From Burkholderia ubonensis subsp. mesacidophila (GTDB taxonomy: Bacteria; Pseudomonadota; Gammaproteobacteria; Burkholderiales; Burkholderiaceae), in assembly GCF_002097715.1 (NCBI RefSeq), contig NZ_CP020737.1, positions 3,162,001 to 3,226,000 on the forward strand: DNA of 64,000 bases, given 5' to 3'. Shown piece after piece: positions 1-8,462 of this stretch (positions are counted from its first letter, which is position 1; each line of letters starts with the position of its first letter). The translations under genes were made by a program, and so were the position numbers. A model generated the notes under the pieces. That model saw nothing but the letters and a program-made list of their open reading frames with translations, was not told the origin of the DNA and did not search any database.

Positions 1-364
1 CATCGGCCATGTCCGTATCCTGATCGTAGTGGAGCGCGTCGGCCTTCACGACCGCATTGCCGCGGCGGAGCTCGGCCGTGCCTTTCGCGGCCAGGTCCTG
101 CTCGGCCGTGCCGCTCGTGTGGTCGGCGATCACGAAGGTGGCCGGCTTTGCCCCTTCCTTCAGCGGATGATCCTGGAGCTGGGGCGCGAGACGCAGATCC
201 CACGGCGAATCGAGCGGCTGCGGCTGCGCGGCCGCGCCCGTCAACTGCGCGTGCGACACCGCCGGCACGAGGCCCGGCACGGCCAGGAGCGCGAGCGCGA
301 GCCGCCGTTTGCGCGGCGCCCCGTCACCGGGGGAAACAATCGGGAATAGCGGTTTGGGCGGCAT
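1..364 (-). CDS. lptD: LPS-assembly protein LptD, N-terminal part (runs off the left edge)
   Basis: Only the first ~121 codons are in the window. The ATG at 364 gives a basic n-region (RKRR at 18-21), a hydrophobic core and a likely signal peptidase I site after SHA (residue 39). This fits an outer-membrane protein. The mature start ([13 protein letters not shown]) is followed by the beginning of an OstA-like periplasmic domain (residues ~60-121, with [11 protein letters not shown]). In this family LptD inserts lipopolysaccharide into the outer leaflet together with LptE. The assignment rests on the signal peptide, the OstA-like start and the known Burkholderia/Pseudomonas neighbourhood (lptD divergent from amgK-murU). 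The C-terminal barrel lies outside the window. Confidence 0.85.
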   Translation of the reverse strand, partial: MPPKPLFPIVSPGDGAPRKRRLALALLAVPGLVPAVSHAQLTGAAAQPQPLDSPWDLRLAPQLQDHPLKEGAKPATFVIADHTSGTAEQDLAAKGTAELRRGNAVVKADALHYDQDTDMAD

Positions 365-578
365 CTATCGTTTGGCGAATCGCCCCTCGTCAACCCGTGC
401 GGTCGCGCATCGCGGCCCGCGCAATCGAACCGTGACTGCGGCTGAGCGCAAACCAGGGGAGGCGATCGGGCGAACGGCGCGACAGGCAGCGGGCCTGCAC
501 GGCGGATGCTGACGCGGGGCGCGTCAAAAAAGTCGTGGGGTATTATATGGCAAGACGTTCCCCCCTCCTCCGAGTTTC
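365..578. promoter_or_regulatory. Divergent intergenic region lptD / amgK
   Basis: This 214-base gap separates leftward lptD from rightward amgK, so it must carry both promoters. A short A/T-rich stretch (TATTATAT at about 541-548) stands out against GC-rich surroundings about 30 bases before the amgK ATG and could be part of a -10 region. I see no convincing -35 partner and no operator. Confidence 0.35.
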
Positions 579-1613
579 ATGACGCCCCCATCCGACGATT
601 CCCGCCTTGAAGCGCTCACCGCCTGGCTGCGCCCCCTCGCCGCGCGCCACGCCCTCGATCTCGCCACCCTCGCGCCCGCATCGACGGACGCCGGCTTCCG
701 CCGCTATTTCCGCGTCGCGTCGTCCGCGAGCCCCGACGGCTCGCTGATCGCCGTCGACGCGCCGCCGCCCGAGAAGTGCCGCGAATTCGTCCAGGTCGCG
801 CAGATGCTCGCCGCCGCGGGCGTCCACGCGCCGCAGGTGCTCGAGCACGATTTCGGCGACGGCTTCATGCTCGTGACCGACCTCGGCCGGACGTCGTACC
901 TCTCGGTGCTCGACCCGGCCGCCCCGCTCGCCGCGCGGCCGCTGATGCGCGCCGCGCTCGACGCGCTGATCCGCTTCCAGCTGACGTCCGCGCCCGGCGT
1001 GCTGCCGGCGTTCGACGAAGCGTTCCTGCGCCGCGAAATGGAGCTGATGCCCGAGTGGTACGTCGGCCGGCACCTCGACAGGACGGTCACCGACGCGATG
1101 CGCGGCGTGCTCGAGCGCACCTTCGCGCTGCTGATCGCGAGCGCCCGCGCGCAGCCGCAGGGTTTCATGCTGCGCGATTTCATGCCGCGCAACCTGATGG
1201 TCTGCGAGCCGAATCCGGGCGTGCTCGACTTCCAGGACGCGGTCGAAGGGCCGCTGACCTACGACGTCGTGTCGCTGCTGCGCGACGCGTTCATCAGTTG
1301 GGACGAGGAATTCGAGCTCGACTGCTTCGCGTATTACTGGGAGAAGGCGAAGAAGGCCGGCCTGCCGGTCGATCCGGACTTCGGCGAGTTCTACCGCCAG
1401 CTCGAATGGATCGGCCTGCAGCGGCACATCAAGATCCTCGGCCTGTTCGCGCGCCTCAACTATCGCGACGGCAAGCCGCAGTACCTCGCGGACCTGCCGC
1501 GCTTCCTTGCATACGCGCGCAAGGTCGCGCTGCGCTACCGTCCGCTCGCGCCGTTCGCGAAGCTGCTCGACGAGCTCGAAGGCGCCACCCCCGACGTCGG
1601 CTATACGTTCTGA
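579..1613 (+). CDS. amgK: Anomeric N-acetylmuramate/N-acetylglucosamine kinase AmgK (APH-fold)
   Basis: This 344-residue phosphotransferase of the APH/choline-kinase fold carries the catalytic loop LRDFMPRN (D200, N205) and the metal-binding LDFQD (D217). In the AmgK family of Pseudomonas, MurNAc or GlcNAc from recycled peptidoglycan is phosphorylated at C1, bypassing early de novo UDP-MurNAc synthesis. It is followed after 2 bases by murU, its known partner, and sits beside lptD as in Pseudomonas. Generic annotation would call it an aminoglycoside phosphotransferase. The murU linkage makes the recycling role much more likely than antibiotic resistance. Confidence 0.88.
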   Translation: MTPPSDDSRLEALTAWLRPLAARHALDLATLAPASTDAGFRRYFRVASSASPDGSLIAVDAPPPEKCREFVQVAQMLAAAGVHAPQVLEHDFGDGFMLVTDLGRTSYLSVLDPAAPLAARPLMRAALDALIRFQLTSAPGVLPAFDEAFLRREMELMPEWYVGRHLDRTVTDAMRGVLERTFALLIASARAQPQGFMLRDFMPRNLMVCEPNPGVLDFQDAVEGPLTYDVVSLLRDAFISWDEEFELDCFAYYWEKAKKAGLPVDPDFGEFYRQLEWIGLQRHIKILGLFARLNYRDGKPQYLADLPRFLAYARKVALRYRPLAPFAKLLDELEGATPDVGYTF

Positions 1614-1615
1614 AG

Positions 1616-2335
1616 ATGAGCCAATCCCTCACCACGGCGATGATCTTCGCCGCCGGGCGCGGCGAGCGGATGCGCCCGCTCACCGACACCTGCCCGAAGC
1701 CGCTGCTCGAAGCGGGCGGCAAGCCGCTGATCGTCTGGCAGATCGAGCGGCTCGCGCAGGCGGGCATCGAGACGATCGTGATCAACCACGCGTGGCTCGG
1801 CGCGCAGATCGAAGCCGCGCTCGGCGACGGTTCGCGCTGGGGCGTGCGGCTCGCCTATTCGGCCGAGGACGACGCGCTCGAAACCGCGGGCGGCATCGCG
1901 CAGGCGCTGCCGCTCATCGCGCGCGACGGCCGGCCGACGGTGTTCGTCGCGGTCAGCGGCGATGTGTTCTGCGAATTCGACTACGGCACGCTCGCCGCGC
2001 GCGCGGCGCAGATGGCCGCGCTCGACGCGCCTGCGATGCATCTGGTGATGGTGCCGAACCCGCCGTTCCATCCGGCGGGCGATTTTGCGCTCGACGCGGA
2101 CGGCCGGCTGTCGCTCGACGGCGCCCCGCGTTTCACGTTCGGCAACATCGGCCTGTACGACACGCGGATGTTCGCCGATCTCGCGCCCGGCACACGGCGC
2201 GCACTGACGCCGTACTACCGCGCGGCGATCGAGGCCGGCCGCGCGCGCGGCGAGCTGTACGAAGGAATCTGGGAAAACGTCGGTACGCCCGCGCAGCTCG
2301 GCGAGCTCGACAGGCGGCTGCGCGGCGCGCGCTGA
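1616..2335 (+). CDS. murU: N-acetylmuramate-1-phosphate uridylyltransferase MurU
   Basis: This 239-residue sugar-1-phosphate nucleotidyltransferase begins 2 bases after amgK. Its N-terminal signature AAGRGERMRPLTDTCPKPLL (residues ~11-30) is the nucleotide-binding loop of the family, and VSGDVFCEFD supplies the metal-binding Asp region. In the family MurU converts MurNAc-1-P and UTP to UDP-MurNAc, completing the anabolic recycling route begun by AmgK. The tight spacing implies co-transcription with amgK. It converges on the ABC transporter gene with only 13 bases between the two stop codons. Confidence 0.88.
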   Translation: MSQSLTTAMIFAAGRGERMRPLTDTCPKPLLEAGGKPLIVWQIERLAQAGIETIVINHAWLGAQIEAALGDGSRWGVRLAYSAEDDALETAGGIAQALPLIARDGRPTVFVAVSGDVFCEFDYGTLAARAAQMAALDAPAMHLVMVPNPPFHPAGDFALDADGRLSLDGAPRFTFGNIGLYDTRMFADLAPGTRRALTPYYRAAIEAGRARGELYEGIWENVGTPAQLGELDRRLRGAR

Positions 2336-2348
2336 CCGCGAACGGGCC

Positions 2349-4220
2349 CTAAACCTCCTCCGCCTCCTCCCCGCCCGCCGCCGCGCGCTGCTGCTGCAGC
2401 GCCCACATCTGCGCATACAGCCCGTCCGCGCGCACCAGTTCGTCGTGCGTGCCGCGCTCGACGATCCGCCCGTGATCCATCACGAGGATCTGCTGCGCGT
2501 GCACGACCGTCGACAGCCGGTGCGCGATCACGAGCGTCGTGCGATGCCGCGCGATCTGCTCGAGCTCGTGCTGGATCGCGCGCTCCGAACGCGAGTCGAG
2601 CGCCGACGTCGCCTCGTCGAACAGCAGGATCGGCGGATTCTTCAGCAGCGTGCGCGCGATCGCGACGCGCTGCTTCTCGCCGCCCGACAGCTTGAGCCCG
2701 CGCTCGCCGACCGGCGTGTCATAGCCCTTCGGCAGGCTTTCGACGAAATCGTGGATGTGCGCGGCGCGCGCGGCCGCGATCACCTCGTCGCGGGTCGCGG
2801 TCGGCCGGCCGTACGCGATGTTGTAGTAGATCGAATCGTTGAACAGCACGGTGTCCTGCGGCACGATGCCGATCGATGCGCGCAGCGAATCCTGCGTGAC
2901 GTCGCGGATGTCCTGCCCGTCGATGCGGATCGCGCCGCCCGCCTGCCGGTCGAGATCGTAAAAGCGAAACAGCAGGCGCGACAGCGTCGACTTGCCCGAG
3001 CCGCTGTGGCCGACCACCGCGGTCGTCGTGCCGGCGTCGATCGTGAACGTCACGTCGTGCAGGATCGACCGCGCCGGCTCGTACGCGAAGTTCACGTGCT
3101 CGAAGCGCACCTGCGCGCCGGCCACCGCGAGCGGCGCCGCATCGGGCGCGTCGGCGACCTCCTTGGCCGCCGACAGCAGCCCGAACATCCGGTCCATGTC
3201 GGTGAGGCTCTGCTTCAGCTCGCGATAGACGACGCCGAGGAAATTCAGCGGAATGTACAGCTGCAGCATGAACGTGTTGATCAGCACGAGATCGCCGAGC
3301 GTCAGCTTGCCGGCGAGCACGCCCTGCGTCGCGCGCCACAGGATGAACACGAGCCCGGTGCCGATGATCGCCTGCTGGCCGAAGTTGAGCAGCGACAGCG
3401 AGTTCTGCGAGCGGATCGCCGCCTTGCGGTAGCGCTTCAGGTTCTCGTCGTAGCGCTGCGCCTCCCAATCCTCGTTGCCGAAATACTTGACCGTCTCGTA
3501 GTTGATCAGCGAATCGATCGCGCGCGAATTCGCCCGCGAGTCGAGCTCGTTCATCGTGCGGCGGAAATGCGTGCGCCAGTTGGTGACCTTCACGGTGAAC
3601 ACGATGTACGCGACCAGCGCGGCGAACGTCACGTACGCGTAGTACGCGTCGTACTTGACGACGAGGAAGCCGAGCACGAGGCCGACCTCGACGAGCGTCG
3701 GCAGGATGCTGTACAGCGAGTACGAGATGAGCTGCTGGATGCCGCGCGTGCCGCGTTCGATATCGCGCGACATGCCGCCCGTCTGGCGTTCGAGGTGAAA
3801 CCGCAGCGACAGCCCGTGCAGATGCCGGAACACCTGCAGCGCGAGCCGCCGCACCGCGCTTTCGGTCACTTTCGAGAACAGGATCTCGCGCAGCTCGGTG
3901 AACAGCGACGTCGACAGCCGCACCAATGCATACGCGACGACGAGCAGCCCGATGCCGCCCGCGAGCACGATCCCGGCCGACTGCTCGGCGCGGCCGAGCG
4001 CGGTCAGCTGCTGCACCGCGGCGAGATGGTCGACGATGCGCTTCATCACGACCGGCACGCCGAGGTTCGCGACCTTCGCGCCGATCAGGCAGCCGAGCGC
4101 GAGCGCGACGCGCCACTTGTAGGTCGCCAGGTACGGCAGCAGCGAACGGATGGTCTGCCAGTCGTTGCGGGGCCCGGTGTGAAGCGGCGCGGGCTCGCCG
4201 GAAGCGGGAAATCGGCGCAT
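2349..4220 (-). CDS. Atm1/HMT-type ABC exporter, fused membrane and ATPase domains
   Basis: This 623-residue half-transporter has an N-terminal six-helix membrane domain (residues ~25-340) and a C-terminal nucleotide-binding domain. It shows Walker A GHSGSGKST (~405), the signature LSGGEKQ (~510) and Walker B ILLFDEATSALD (~534). The sequence, including VKYFGNEDWE in the membrane domain, matches the Atm1/HMT1 class. In bacteria and mitochondria that class exports glutathione conjugates, polysulfide or metal-thiol species. It would work as a homodimer in the inner membrane. The substrate cannot be read from the sequence. The gene is transcribed alone, divergent from the thioesterase gene. Confidence 0.88.
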   Translation of the reverse strand: MRRFPASGEPAPLHTGPRNDWQTIRSLLPYLATYKWRVALALGCLIGAKVANLGVPVVMKRIVDHLAAVQQLTALGRAEQSAGIVLAGGIGLLVVAYALVRLSTSLFTELREILFSKVTESAVRRLALQVFRHLHGLSLRFHLERQTGGMSRDIERGTRGIQQLISYSLYSILPTLVEVGLVLGFLVVKYDAYYAYVTFAALVAYIVFTVKVTNWRTHFRRTMNELDSRANSRAIDSLINYETVKYFGNEDWEAQRYDENLKRYRKAAIRSQNSLSLLNFGQQAIIGTGLVFILWRATQGVLAGKLTLGDLVLINTFMLQLYIPLNFLGVVYRELKQSLTDMDRMFGLLSAAKEVADAPDAAPLAVAGAQVRFEHVNFAYEPARSILHDVTFTIDAGTTTAVVGHSGSGKSTLSRLLFRFYDLDRQAGGAIRIDGQDIRDVTQDSLRASIGIVPQDTVLFNDSIYYNIAYGRPTATRDEVIAAARAAHIHDFVESLPKGYDTPVGERGLKLSGGEKQRVAIARTLLKNPPILLFDEATSALDSRSERAIQHELEQIARHRTTLVIAHRLSTVVHAQQILVMDHGRIVERGTHDELVRADGLYAQMWALQQQRAAAGGEEAEEV

Positions 4221-4394
4221 GGGGAATGGGAGGCTCGGCAGTGCGGGCCGCGCTCGACGACCGCCGGCTCGCCCGCTTTCTCGTACAATTTGCGAACGTT
4301 GTATTGTCGCAGAAGCCGGTTCGCGCCGCTGTCGGCGGCCTCGCCGGCCGCGCGTGCGGGCCGGTGCGTTTTATTACAGGATGAAAGCATCGCC

Positions 4395-4793
4395 ATGACC
4401 GACTCCCCGCTCGCCCTCCCGCAAAACCAGCCCGCCCTGCGCGTCGTCCCGCAGCCGTCCGACGCCAACGTCCACGGCGACGTGTTCGGCGGCTGGATCA
4501 TGTCGCAGGTCGACATCGCCGGCTCGATCCCCGCGAGCCAGCGCGCGAACGGCCGGGTCGCGACCGTCGCGGTCAATTCGTTCGTGTTCAAGCAGCCGGT
4601 GTTCGTCGGCGACCTGCTGAGCTTTTATGCGACCGTCACGCGCACCGGCAACACGTCGGTGACGGTCGACGTCGTGGTCTATGCGCAGCGCATGCGCCTC
4701 GCGGGTGAAATCGTGAAGGTGACCGAAGCAACGCTCACCTACGTCGCGACCGGCGCGGACCGCAAGCCGCGCCCGCTGCCGCCGCTCGAATGA
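4395..4793 (+). CDS. Acyl-CoA thioesterase, YciA-like hotdog fold
   Basis: This 132-residue single-hotdog protein carries the motif NVHGDVFGGWIMSQVDIAG (residues ~22-40), whose Asp is the catalytic acid in YciA-type acyl-CoA hydrolases. Members cleave short- to medium-chain acyl-CoA to free acid and CoA and act as hexamers in the cytoplasm. The start at 4395 was chosen because the upstream ATG at 4381 hits a stop after five codons. It shares a 174-base divergent gap with the ABC exporter, and its stop converges on the next gene. Confidence 0.85.
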   Translation: MTDSPLALPQNQPALRVVPQPSDANVHGDVFGGWIMSQVDIAGSIPASQRANGRVATVAVNSFVFKQPVFVGDLLSFYATVTRTGNTSVTVDVVVYAQRMRLAGEIVKVTEATLTYVATGADRKPRPLPPLE

Positions 4794-4796
4794 GCG

Positions 4797-4816
4797 TGCC
4801 GCGCGCCGGCGCGGCA
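4797..4816. terminator. GC-rich hairpin between convergent genes
   Basis: A perfect 8-bp stem (TGCCGCGC / GCGCGGCA) with a four-base loop lies 3 bases after the thioesterase stop and 21 bases before the stop of the convergent gene. No T-tract follows on either strand, so it is a weak intrinsic terminator candidate or an mRNA 3'-end stabiliser. Confidence 0.4.
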
Positions 4817-4837
4817 TGACACGCCTCGGCCGCCGCA

Positions 4838-5320
4838 TCAGTGCGCGGCCGTCAGCCCGAATTCCCGCATCGCCGGCAGAAAATCGTGGTTCAGCTTCGG
4901 CTTGCGGGACAGCTTCACCAGCACGTAGCGCTGGAACGGCGCGAGCCGCTGCCATTGCGCGACGTCCGGCGCCGGCAGCCCCGCCAGCGCGCTCTGCTGC
5001 ACCAGCGCGTCCGGCACCCGCTCGGTGCCGCGCCAGGCCGGCTGCTCGTCCGGCTGGAACCAGCTCGGCTCGAGATCGGCGTGCGTGCGCAGCATCTCGA
5101 ACAGCGCGTGGTCGAAATTGGGCTCGATCGCGGTGTCGTCGTCCGCCGGAAAGCGGGCGAGCAGCTTGCGGTCCTCGAGCGGCAGCAATTGCCACTGCTC
5201 GAGCGAGATCCGCAAGCCGAAGCGGTCGAGATTGAAGCGCACGATCATCGGGATGTACGTGAAATTTTCCGATGAATCGCGTTCGAAGTTGAAAAGCAAC
5301 GGTGCGTCGCTAAGTCCCAT
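4838..5320 (-). CDS. Nitrate reductase-associated protein (Nitr_red_assoc family)
   Basis: This small soluble protein of 160 residues has no signal peptide. The sequence (FNFERDSSENFTYIPMIVRF at residues ~10-29, then SLEQWQLLPLEDRKLL) matches the conserved 'nitrate reductase-associated' family, which is found beside nitrate assimilation or molybdoenzyme genes and has no biochemical function proven. Here it is divergent from fdhD, a sulfurtransferase for formate dehydrogenase. This supports some tie to molybdenum/tungsten enzymes. No nitrate reductase gene is in the window. The family call is fairly safe; the function is unknown. Confidence 0.75.
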   Translation of the reverse strand: MGLSDAPLLFNFERDSSENFTYIPMIVRFNLDRFGLRISLEQWQLLPLEDRKLLARFPADDDTAIEPNFDHALFEMLRTHADLEPSWFQPDEQPAWRGTERVPDALVQQSALAGLPAPDVAQWQRLAPFQRYVLVKLSRKPKLNHDFLPAMREFGLTAAH

Positions 5321-5445
5321 GGCGTTACCCGAAGTGGCGGATGCCGGCGCGGCCGGCCTGCCTGAGGTATTTTAGAACCTCTGCGCTCGAACGGCGGACG
5401 CGATCGTCGTCCGGCCGCGCGCCAGTCAACCGAACGGGAGTCTCA

Positions 5446-6270
5446 GTGAATCCGACCGAATCCGCCGAACCGCGCGGCGCGATCGAACTGTCCGTGCGCC
5501 GCACGCGCGGCGGCGCCGCCGAAACGGCGCTCGACCATGTCGGCCAGGAATGGCCGGTCGCGCTCGTCTTCAACGGCATTTCGCACGCGGTGATGATGTG
5601 CACGCCGCGCGACCTCGAGGCGTTCGCGGTCGGCTTCGCGATTTCGGAAGGGATCGTCGCGCGCGGCAGCGACATCAAGGACATCGACGTGATCCTGCAC
5701 GCCGACGCGCCGCTGCCGCACGCCGAAGTCCACCTGGAAGTCGTGCAGCAGGCGTTCGCCGCGCTGAAAGACAAGCGCCGCGCGCTCGCCGGGCGCACCG
5801 GCTGCGGCGTCTGCGGGATCGAGAGCATCGACCTGCTCGACCTGGCGCCGGAGCGCGTGCCCGATACCGGCTTCCTCGCGCGCCTCGCGCCCGACGCGCT
5901 CGCGCGCGCCGCCGGCGAGCTGCCGGCCCATCAGGCGCTGACGCGCCTGACGGGCGGCCTGCACGCGGCCGCGTGGTGCGACGCAACAGGCGCGATCCGG
6001 ATGGCGTTCGAGGACGTCGGCCGCCACAACGCGCTCGACAAGCTGATCGGTTCGCTGGTGCTCGCCCGCGCCGACGCGACCGACGGCTTCGTGTTCCTGT
6101 CGAGCCGCGCGAGCTACGAGCTGGTGCGCAAGGCGGCGCGCGTCGGCATCCCGATGGTCGCGACGATCTCCGCGCCGTCGTCGCTCGCGATCGCGATTGC
6201 GCAGCAGGCCGGCCTGCGGCTCGTCAGCTTCTGCCGCGAAACCGGCTACGTCGATTACGGCACCGCGTGA
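5446..6270 (+). CDS. fdhD: Formate dehydrogenase accessory sulfurtransferase FdhD
   Basis: This 274-residue protein contains the FdhD signature GRTGCGVCG with the paired cysteines C120 and C123, which in the family relay sulfur from IscS to the molybdenum cofactor of formate dehydrogenase. The C-terminal region FEDVGRHNALDK and SSRASYELVRKAAR is the conserved Moco/GDP-binding part. I chose the GTG at 5446 because a CGGGAG ribosome site precedes it and upstream codons look like non-coding GC-rich sequence. Its 3' end overlaps the convergent desaturase gene by 16 bases. The formate dehydrogenase itself is elsewhere. Confidence 0.9.
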   Translation: MNPTESAEPRGAIELSVRRTRGGAAETALDHVGQEWPVALVFNGISHAVMMCTPRDLEAFAVGFAISEGIVARGSDIKDIDVILHADAPLPHAEVHLEVVQQAFAALKDKRRALAGRTGCGVCGIESIDLLDLAPERVPDTGFLARLAPDALARAAGELPAHQALTRLTGGLHAAAWCDATGAIRMAFEDVGRHNALDKLIGSLVLARADATDGFVFLSSRASYELVRKAARVGIPMVATISAPSSLAIAIAQQAGLRLVSFCRETGYVDYGTA

Positions 6271-7430
6271 GGCTGCGCGGCGGACGCCGCGCCTGCCGGC
6301 TCCGGCACGGCGGCCGGCGGTTCGTCCGTGGCGGCCGGCGGCAGCGGCCCGCTCGCCGGCTCGCTCGTCAGGTTGCCGAGATAGTCGGTCCAGAGCTTGC
6401 GGTCGGTGTCGTACAGCTTGCAGCGGCGGGCCGTGTCGAAGTACCAGCGCCAGCTGAAGCGCTGCACGACGATGCGCCCGGGCAGCATGTCCTCCAGCTT
6501 CGCCTGCGCCGGCTTGAGCCGGTACAGCGGCACGCTCATGTCGACGTGGTGGGCCGTGTGCTCCATGATGTGGTGCAGCAGGCCGCCGATGCCGAACGGG
6601 AACGTCAGGTGCAGCGTGGTCGACACGAACGGCGCGGCGTTCGACCATTCGGCCCGGTTCGCGTGCCACGCGATGCGCGGGTCGGTATGGTGAACGTAGA
6701 CGACGAACCCGATCATCGAGCACCAGAACAGGAACGGCACGAGCACGCCGGTCGCGAGCAGCAGCGCGACGGATTGCTGCGTCGCCAGCGCCGCCCAGAC
6801 GACGGCGCCGATCCACACGGCCGCGAAGCCGGTCACCAGCAGGCAGTCGCGCCGGAACACCGGCCGCGACGCGCCGATATAGGTCCTGGTCGGGAAATAC
6901 ATCCGCAGCCACCAGATCTCGACGAAATAGTAGAGCCCCGGCGCCCAGCCGCTTCGGTAAATGCGGTCGAGCAGCCGGCGCGTCGGCGACAGCGCCGCGT
7001 ATTCCGCCGGCGTATGCGGCGCCCACACGAAATCGAAGCCCTTCAGGTTCGTGTAGCCGTGGTGCACCACGTTGTGCCCGACTTCCCACAGGCTGTACGG
7101 CGTCAGCGACGGCAGGAACGCGATGCGGCCGAGCCAGCGGTTCAGCCGGCGATCGGGCGTCAGGCTCTGGTGGCACGCGTCATGCCCGATGATGAAGAGC
7201 CGCCCCGTGACGAAGCCGGCCGCCATCCCGCAGACGATCTTGCCGATGATCGACGGGATCAGCAGCGCGCCCGCGAACGTCGCGAACAACAGCAGGTAGT
7301 CGAGCACGAGCAGGAGGATCGGCCGCACGATCTCGCGCGCGGCGAACGGCACGAGCCACGAGCGGATGACCTTGCGATGCGGCATCGGCGCGTCGGCGCG
7401 AACGGGTGTCTGGGAATCGTTATTGACCAT
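6255..7430 (-). CDS. Membrane fatty acid desaturase (three His-box type)
   Basis: This 391-residue integral membrane protein carries the di-iron histidine boxes GHDACHQS, GHNVVHHGYTN and HIMEHTAHHVD, with about four to six hydrophobic segments between them. It belongs to the acyl-lipid/acyl-CoA desaturase superfamily that inserts a cis double bond using O2 and an electron donor. The C-terminal ~30 residues are Pro/Ala-rich and probably disordered. ATG at 7430 was chosen; an upstream in-frame extension has no ribosome site. It follows cyoD on the same strand after 87 bases that contain a hairpin. Regiospecificity cannot be told from sequence. Confidence 0.85.
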   Translation of the reverse strand: MVNNDSQTPVRADAPMPHRKVIRSWLVPFAAREIVRPILLLVLDYLLLFATFAGALLIPSIIGKIVCGMAAGFVTGRLFIIGHDACHQSLTPDRRLNRWLGRIAFLPSLTPYSLWEVGHNVVHHGYTNLKGFDFVWAPHTPAEYAALSPTRRLLDRIYRSGWAPGLYYFVEIWWLRMYFPTRTYIGASRPVFRRDCLLVTGFAAVWIGAVVWAALATQQSVALLLATGVLVPFLFWCSMIGFVVYVHHTDPRIAWHANRAEWSNAAPFVSTTLHLTFPFGIGGLLHHIMEHTAHHVDMSVPLYRLKPAQAKLEDMLPGRIVVQRFSWRWYFDTARRCKLYDTDRKLWTDYLGNLTSEPASGPLPPAATDEPPAAVPEPAGAASAAQPHAVP

Positions 7431-7440
7431 GATGCAGAAA

Positions 7441-7459
7441 GGCGCGCAGACCGCGCGCC
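7441..7459 (-). terminator. Hairpin between cyoD and the desaturase gene
   Basis: GGCGCGC and GCGCGCC form a perfect 7-bp stem with a five-base loop. Read leftward it is followed by TTTCT and then, within 11 bases, by the desaturase ATG. It could be a weak intrinsic terminator ending the cyo transcript, or a leader hairpin controlling desaturase translation. Confidence 0.45.
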
Positions 7460-7517
7460 CCCGAAAGGAAACCAGCCGTGCGACGGGCACGGCGCGAATG
7501 CGTGAACAGGATGCCGG

Positions 7518-7850
7518 TTACCGCGACATCATGTTCATGCTGACGTTGTGCATCACCCACAGCGTCCCGACGATCAGGATCAGCGCGGTGAGCACCGTGT
7601 AGCTGAACGCCATCACGTTCCAGCGCTGGCTCGACGACGTGTTCATGTGCAGGAAGCACACGAGATGCACGAGGATCTGCGCGAACGCGAGCACCGCGAG
7701 CGCGATGATCGCCGCCTTCGGCGCCAGCACGCCGCCCATCACGAGGCCGAACGACGCGGCGGTCAGCAGCACCGACAGGACAAAACCGACGATGTAGCCG
7801 CCGGCCGTGCCGTGCGCTTCATCGTGGTGAATGAGTTCCGAATGGGCCAT
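7518..7850 (-). CDS. cyoD: Cytochrome bo ubiquinol oxidase subunit IV
   Basis: This 110-residue protein has three transmembrane helices (residues ~18-38, 45-65 and 80-100) and the CyoD pattern HDEAHGTAGGYIVGFVLSV. In the bo oxidase it assists assembly of the Cu-B site of subunit I. It is the last cyo gene and starts directly after cyoC. No cyoE (heme O synthase) follows, which differs from the Enterobacteria order. Confidence 0.92.
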   Translation of the reverse strand: MAHSELIHHDEAHGTAGGYIVGFVLSVLLTAASFGLVMGGVLAPKAAIIALAVLAFAQILVHLVCFLHMNTSSSQRWNVMAFSYTVLTALILIVGTLWVMHNVSMNMMSR

Positions 7851-8462
7851 TTAGATCACGCTCGCGAGATAGACGAAGGAGAACACGCAGATCCAGACGA
7901 TGTCGAGGAAGTGCCAGAAGAGGCTCAGGCAGGTCAGGCGCCGGAAGTCGCGTTCCGTCATGCCGGGGCCGCGCGCGATCTGCACGGCGAGCACGACCAT
8001 CCACAACAGGCCGACGGCCACGTGCAGCCCGTGCGTGCCGACCAGCGCGAAGAACGCCGACAGGAACGCGCTGCGTCCGGGCCCCGCGCCTTCCGCGATC
8101 AGGTGCGAGAACTCGCGCAGCTCCATCGCGAGAAACGCGACGCCCAGCACGAACGTCACCGCAAGCCAGACGAACACCGCACCGCGCCGGCGGCGCTGCG
8201 CGCCGAGCATCGCGAAGCCGTACGTGATGCTGGAGAGCAGCAGCGCGGCGGTCTCGAGCGCGACGCCCGGAATGTCGAACAGGTCCTTCGCGGTCGGGCC
8301 GCCTGCAAACTGGTTGCCGAGCACCGCGAAGGTCGCGAACAGCGACGCGAAGATCACGCAGTCGGTCATCAGGTACAGCCAGAAGCCGAACACCGAGTGC
8401 GACGGCGGATGGTGGTGCGCCGCCGGATGACGGGCGGCGCCCGTGAGAGATTGATACGACAT
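7851..8462 (-). CDS. cyoC: Cytochrome bo ubiquinol oxidase subunit III
   Basis: This 203-residue protein has five hydrophobic helices and the conserved stretch FWHFLDIVWICVFSFVYL at the C-terminus, typical of heme-copper oxidase subunit III. The N-terminus is His/Pro-rich (HPAAHHHPPSHS) before the first helix. The ATG at 8462 shares its A with the cyoB stop codon (TGATG), so translation is coupled. It forms part of the inner-membrane quinol oxidase complex. Confidence 0.93.
   Translation of the reverse strand: MSYQSLTGAARHPAAHHHPPSHSVFGFWLYLMTDCVIFASLFATFAVLGNQFAGGPTAKDLFDIPGVALETAALLLSSITYGFAMLGAQRRRRGAVFVWLAVTFVLGVAFLAMELREFSHLIAEGAGPGRSAFLSAFFALVGTHGLHVAVGLLWMVVLAVQIARGPGMTERDFRRLTCLSLFWHFLDIVWICVFSFVYLASVI

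Noticed and set aside
579..1613. Aminoglycoside resistance gene
   Set aside because: The APH fold is shared, but the murU partner and lptD context indicate the sugar kinase AmgK.
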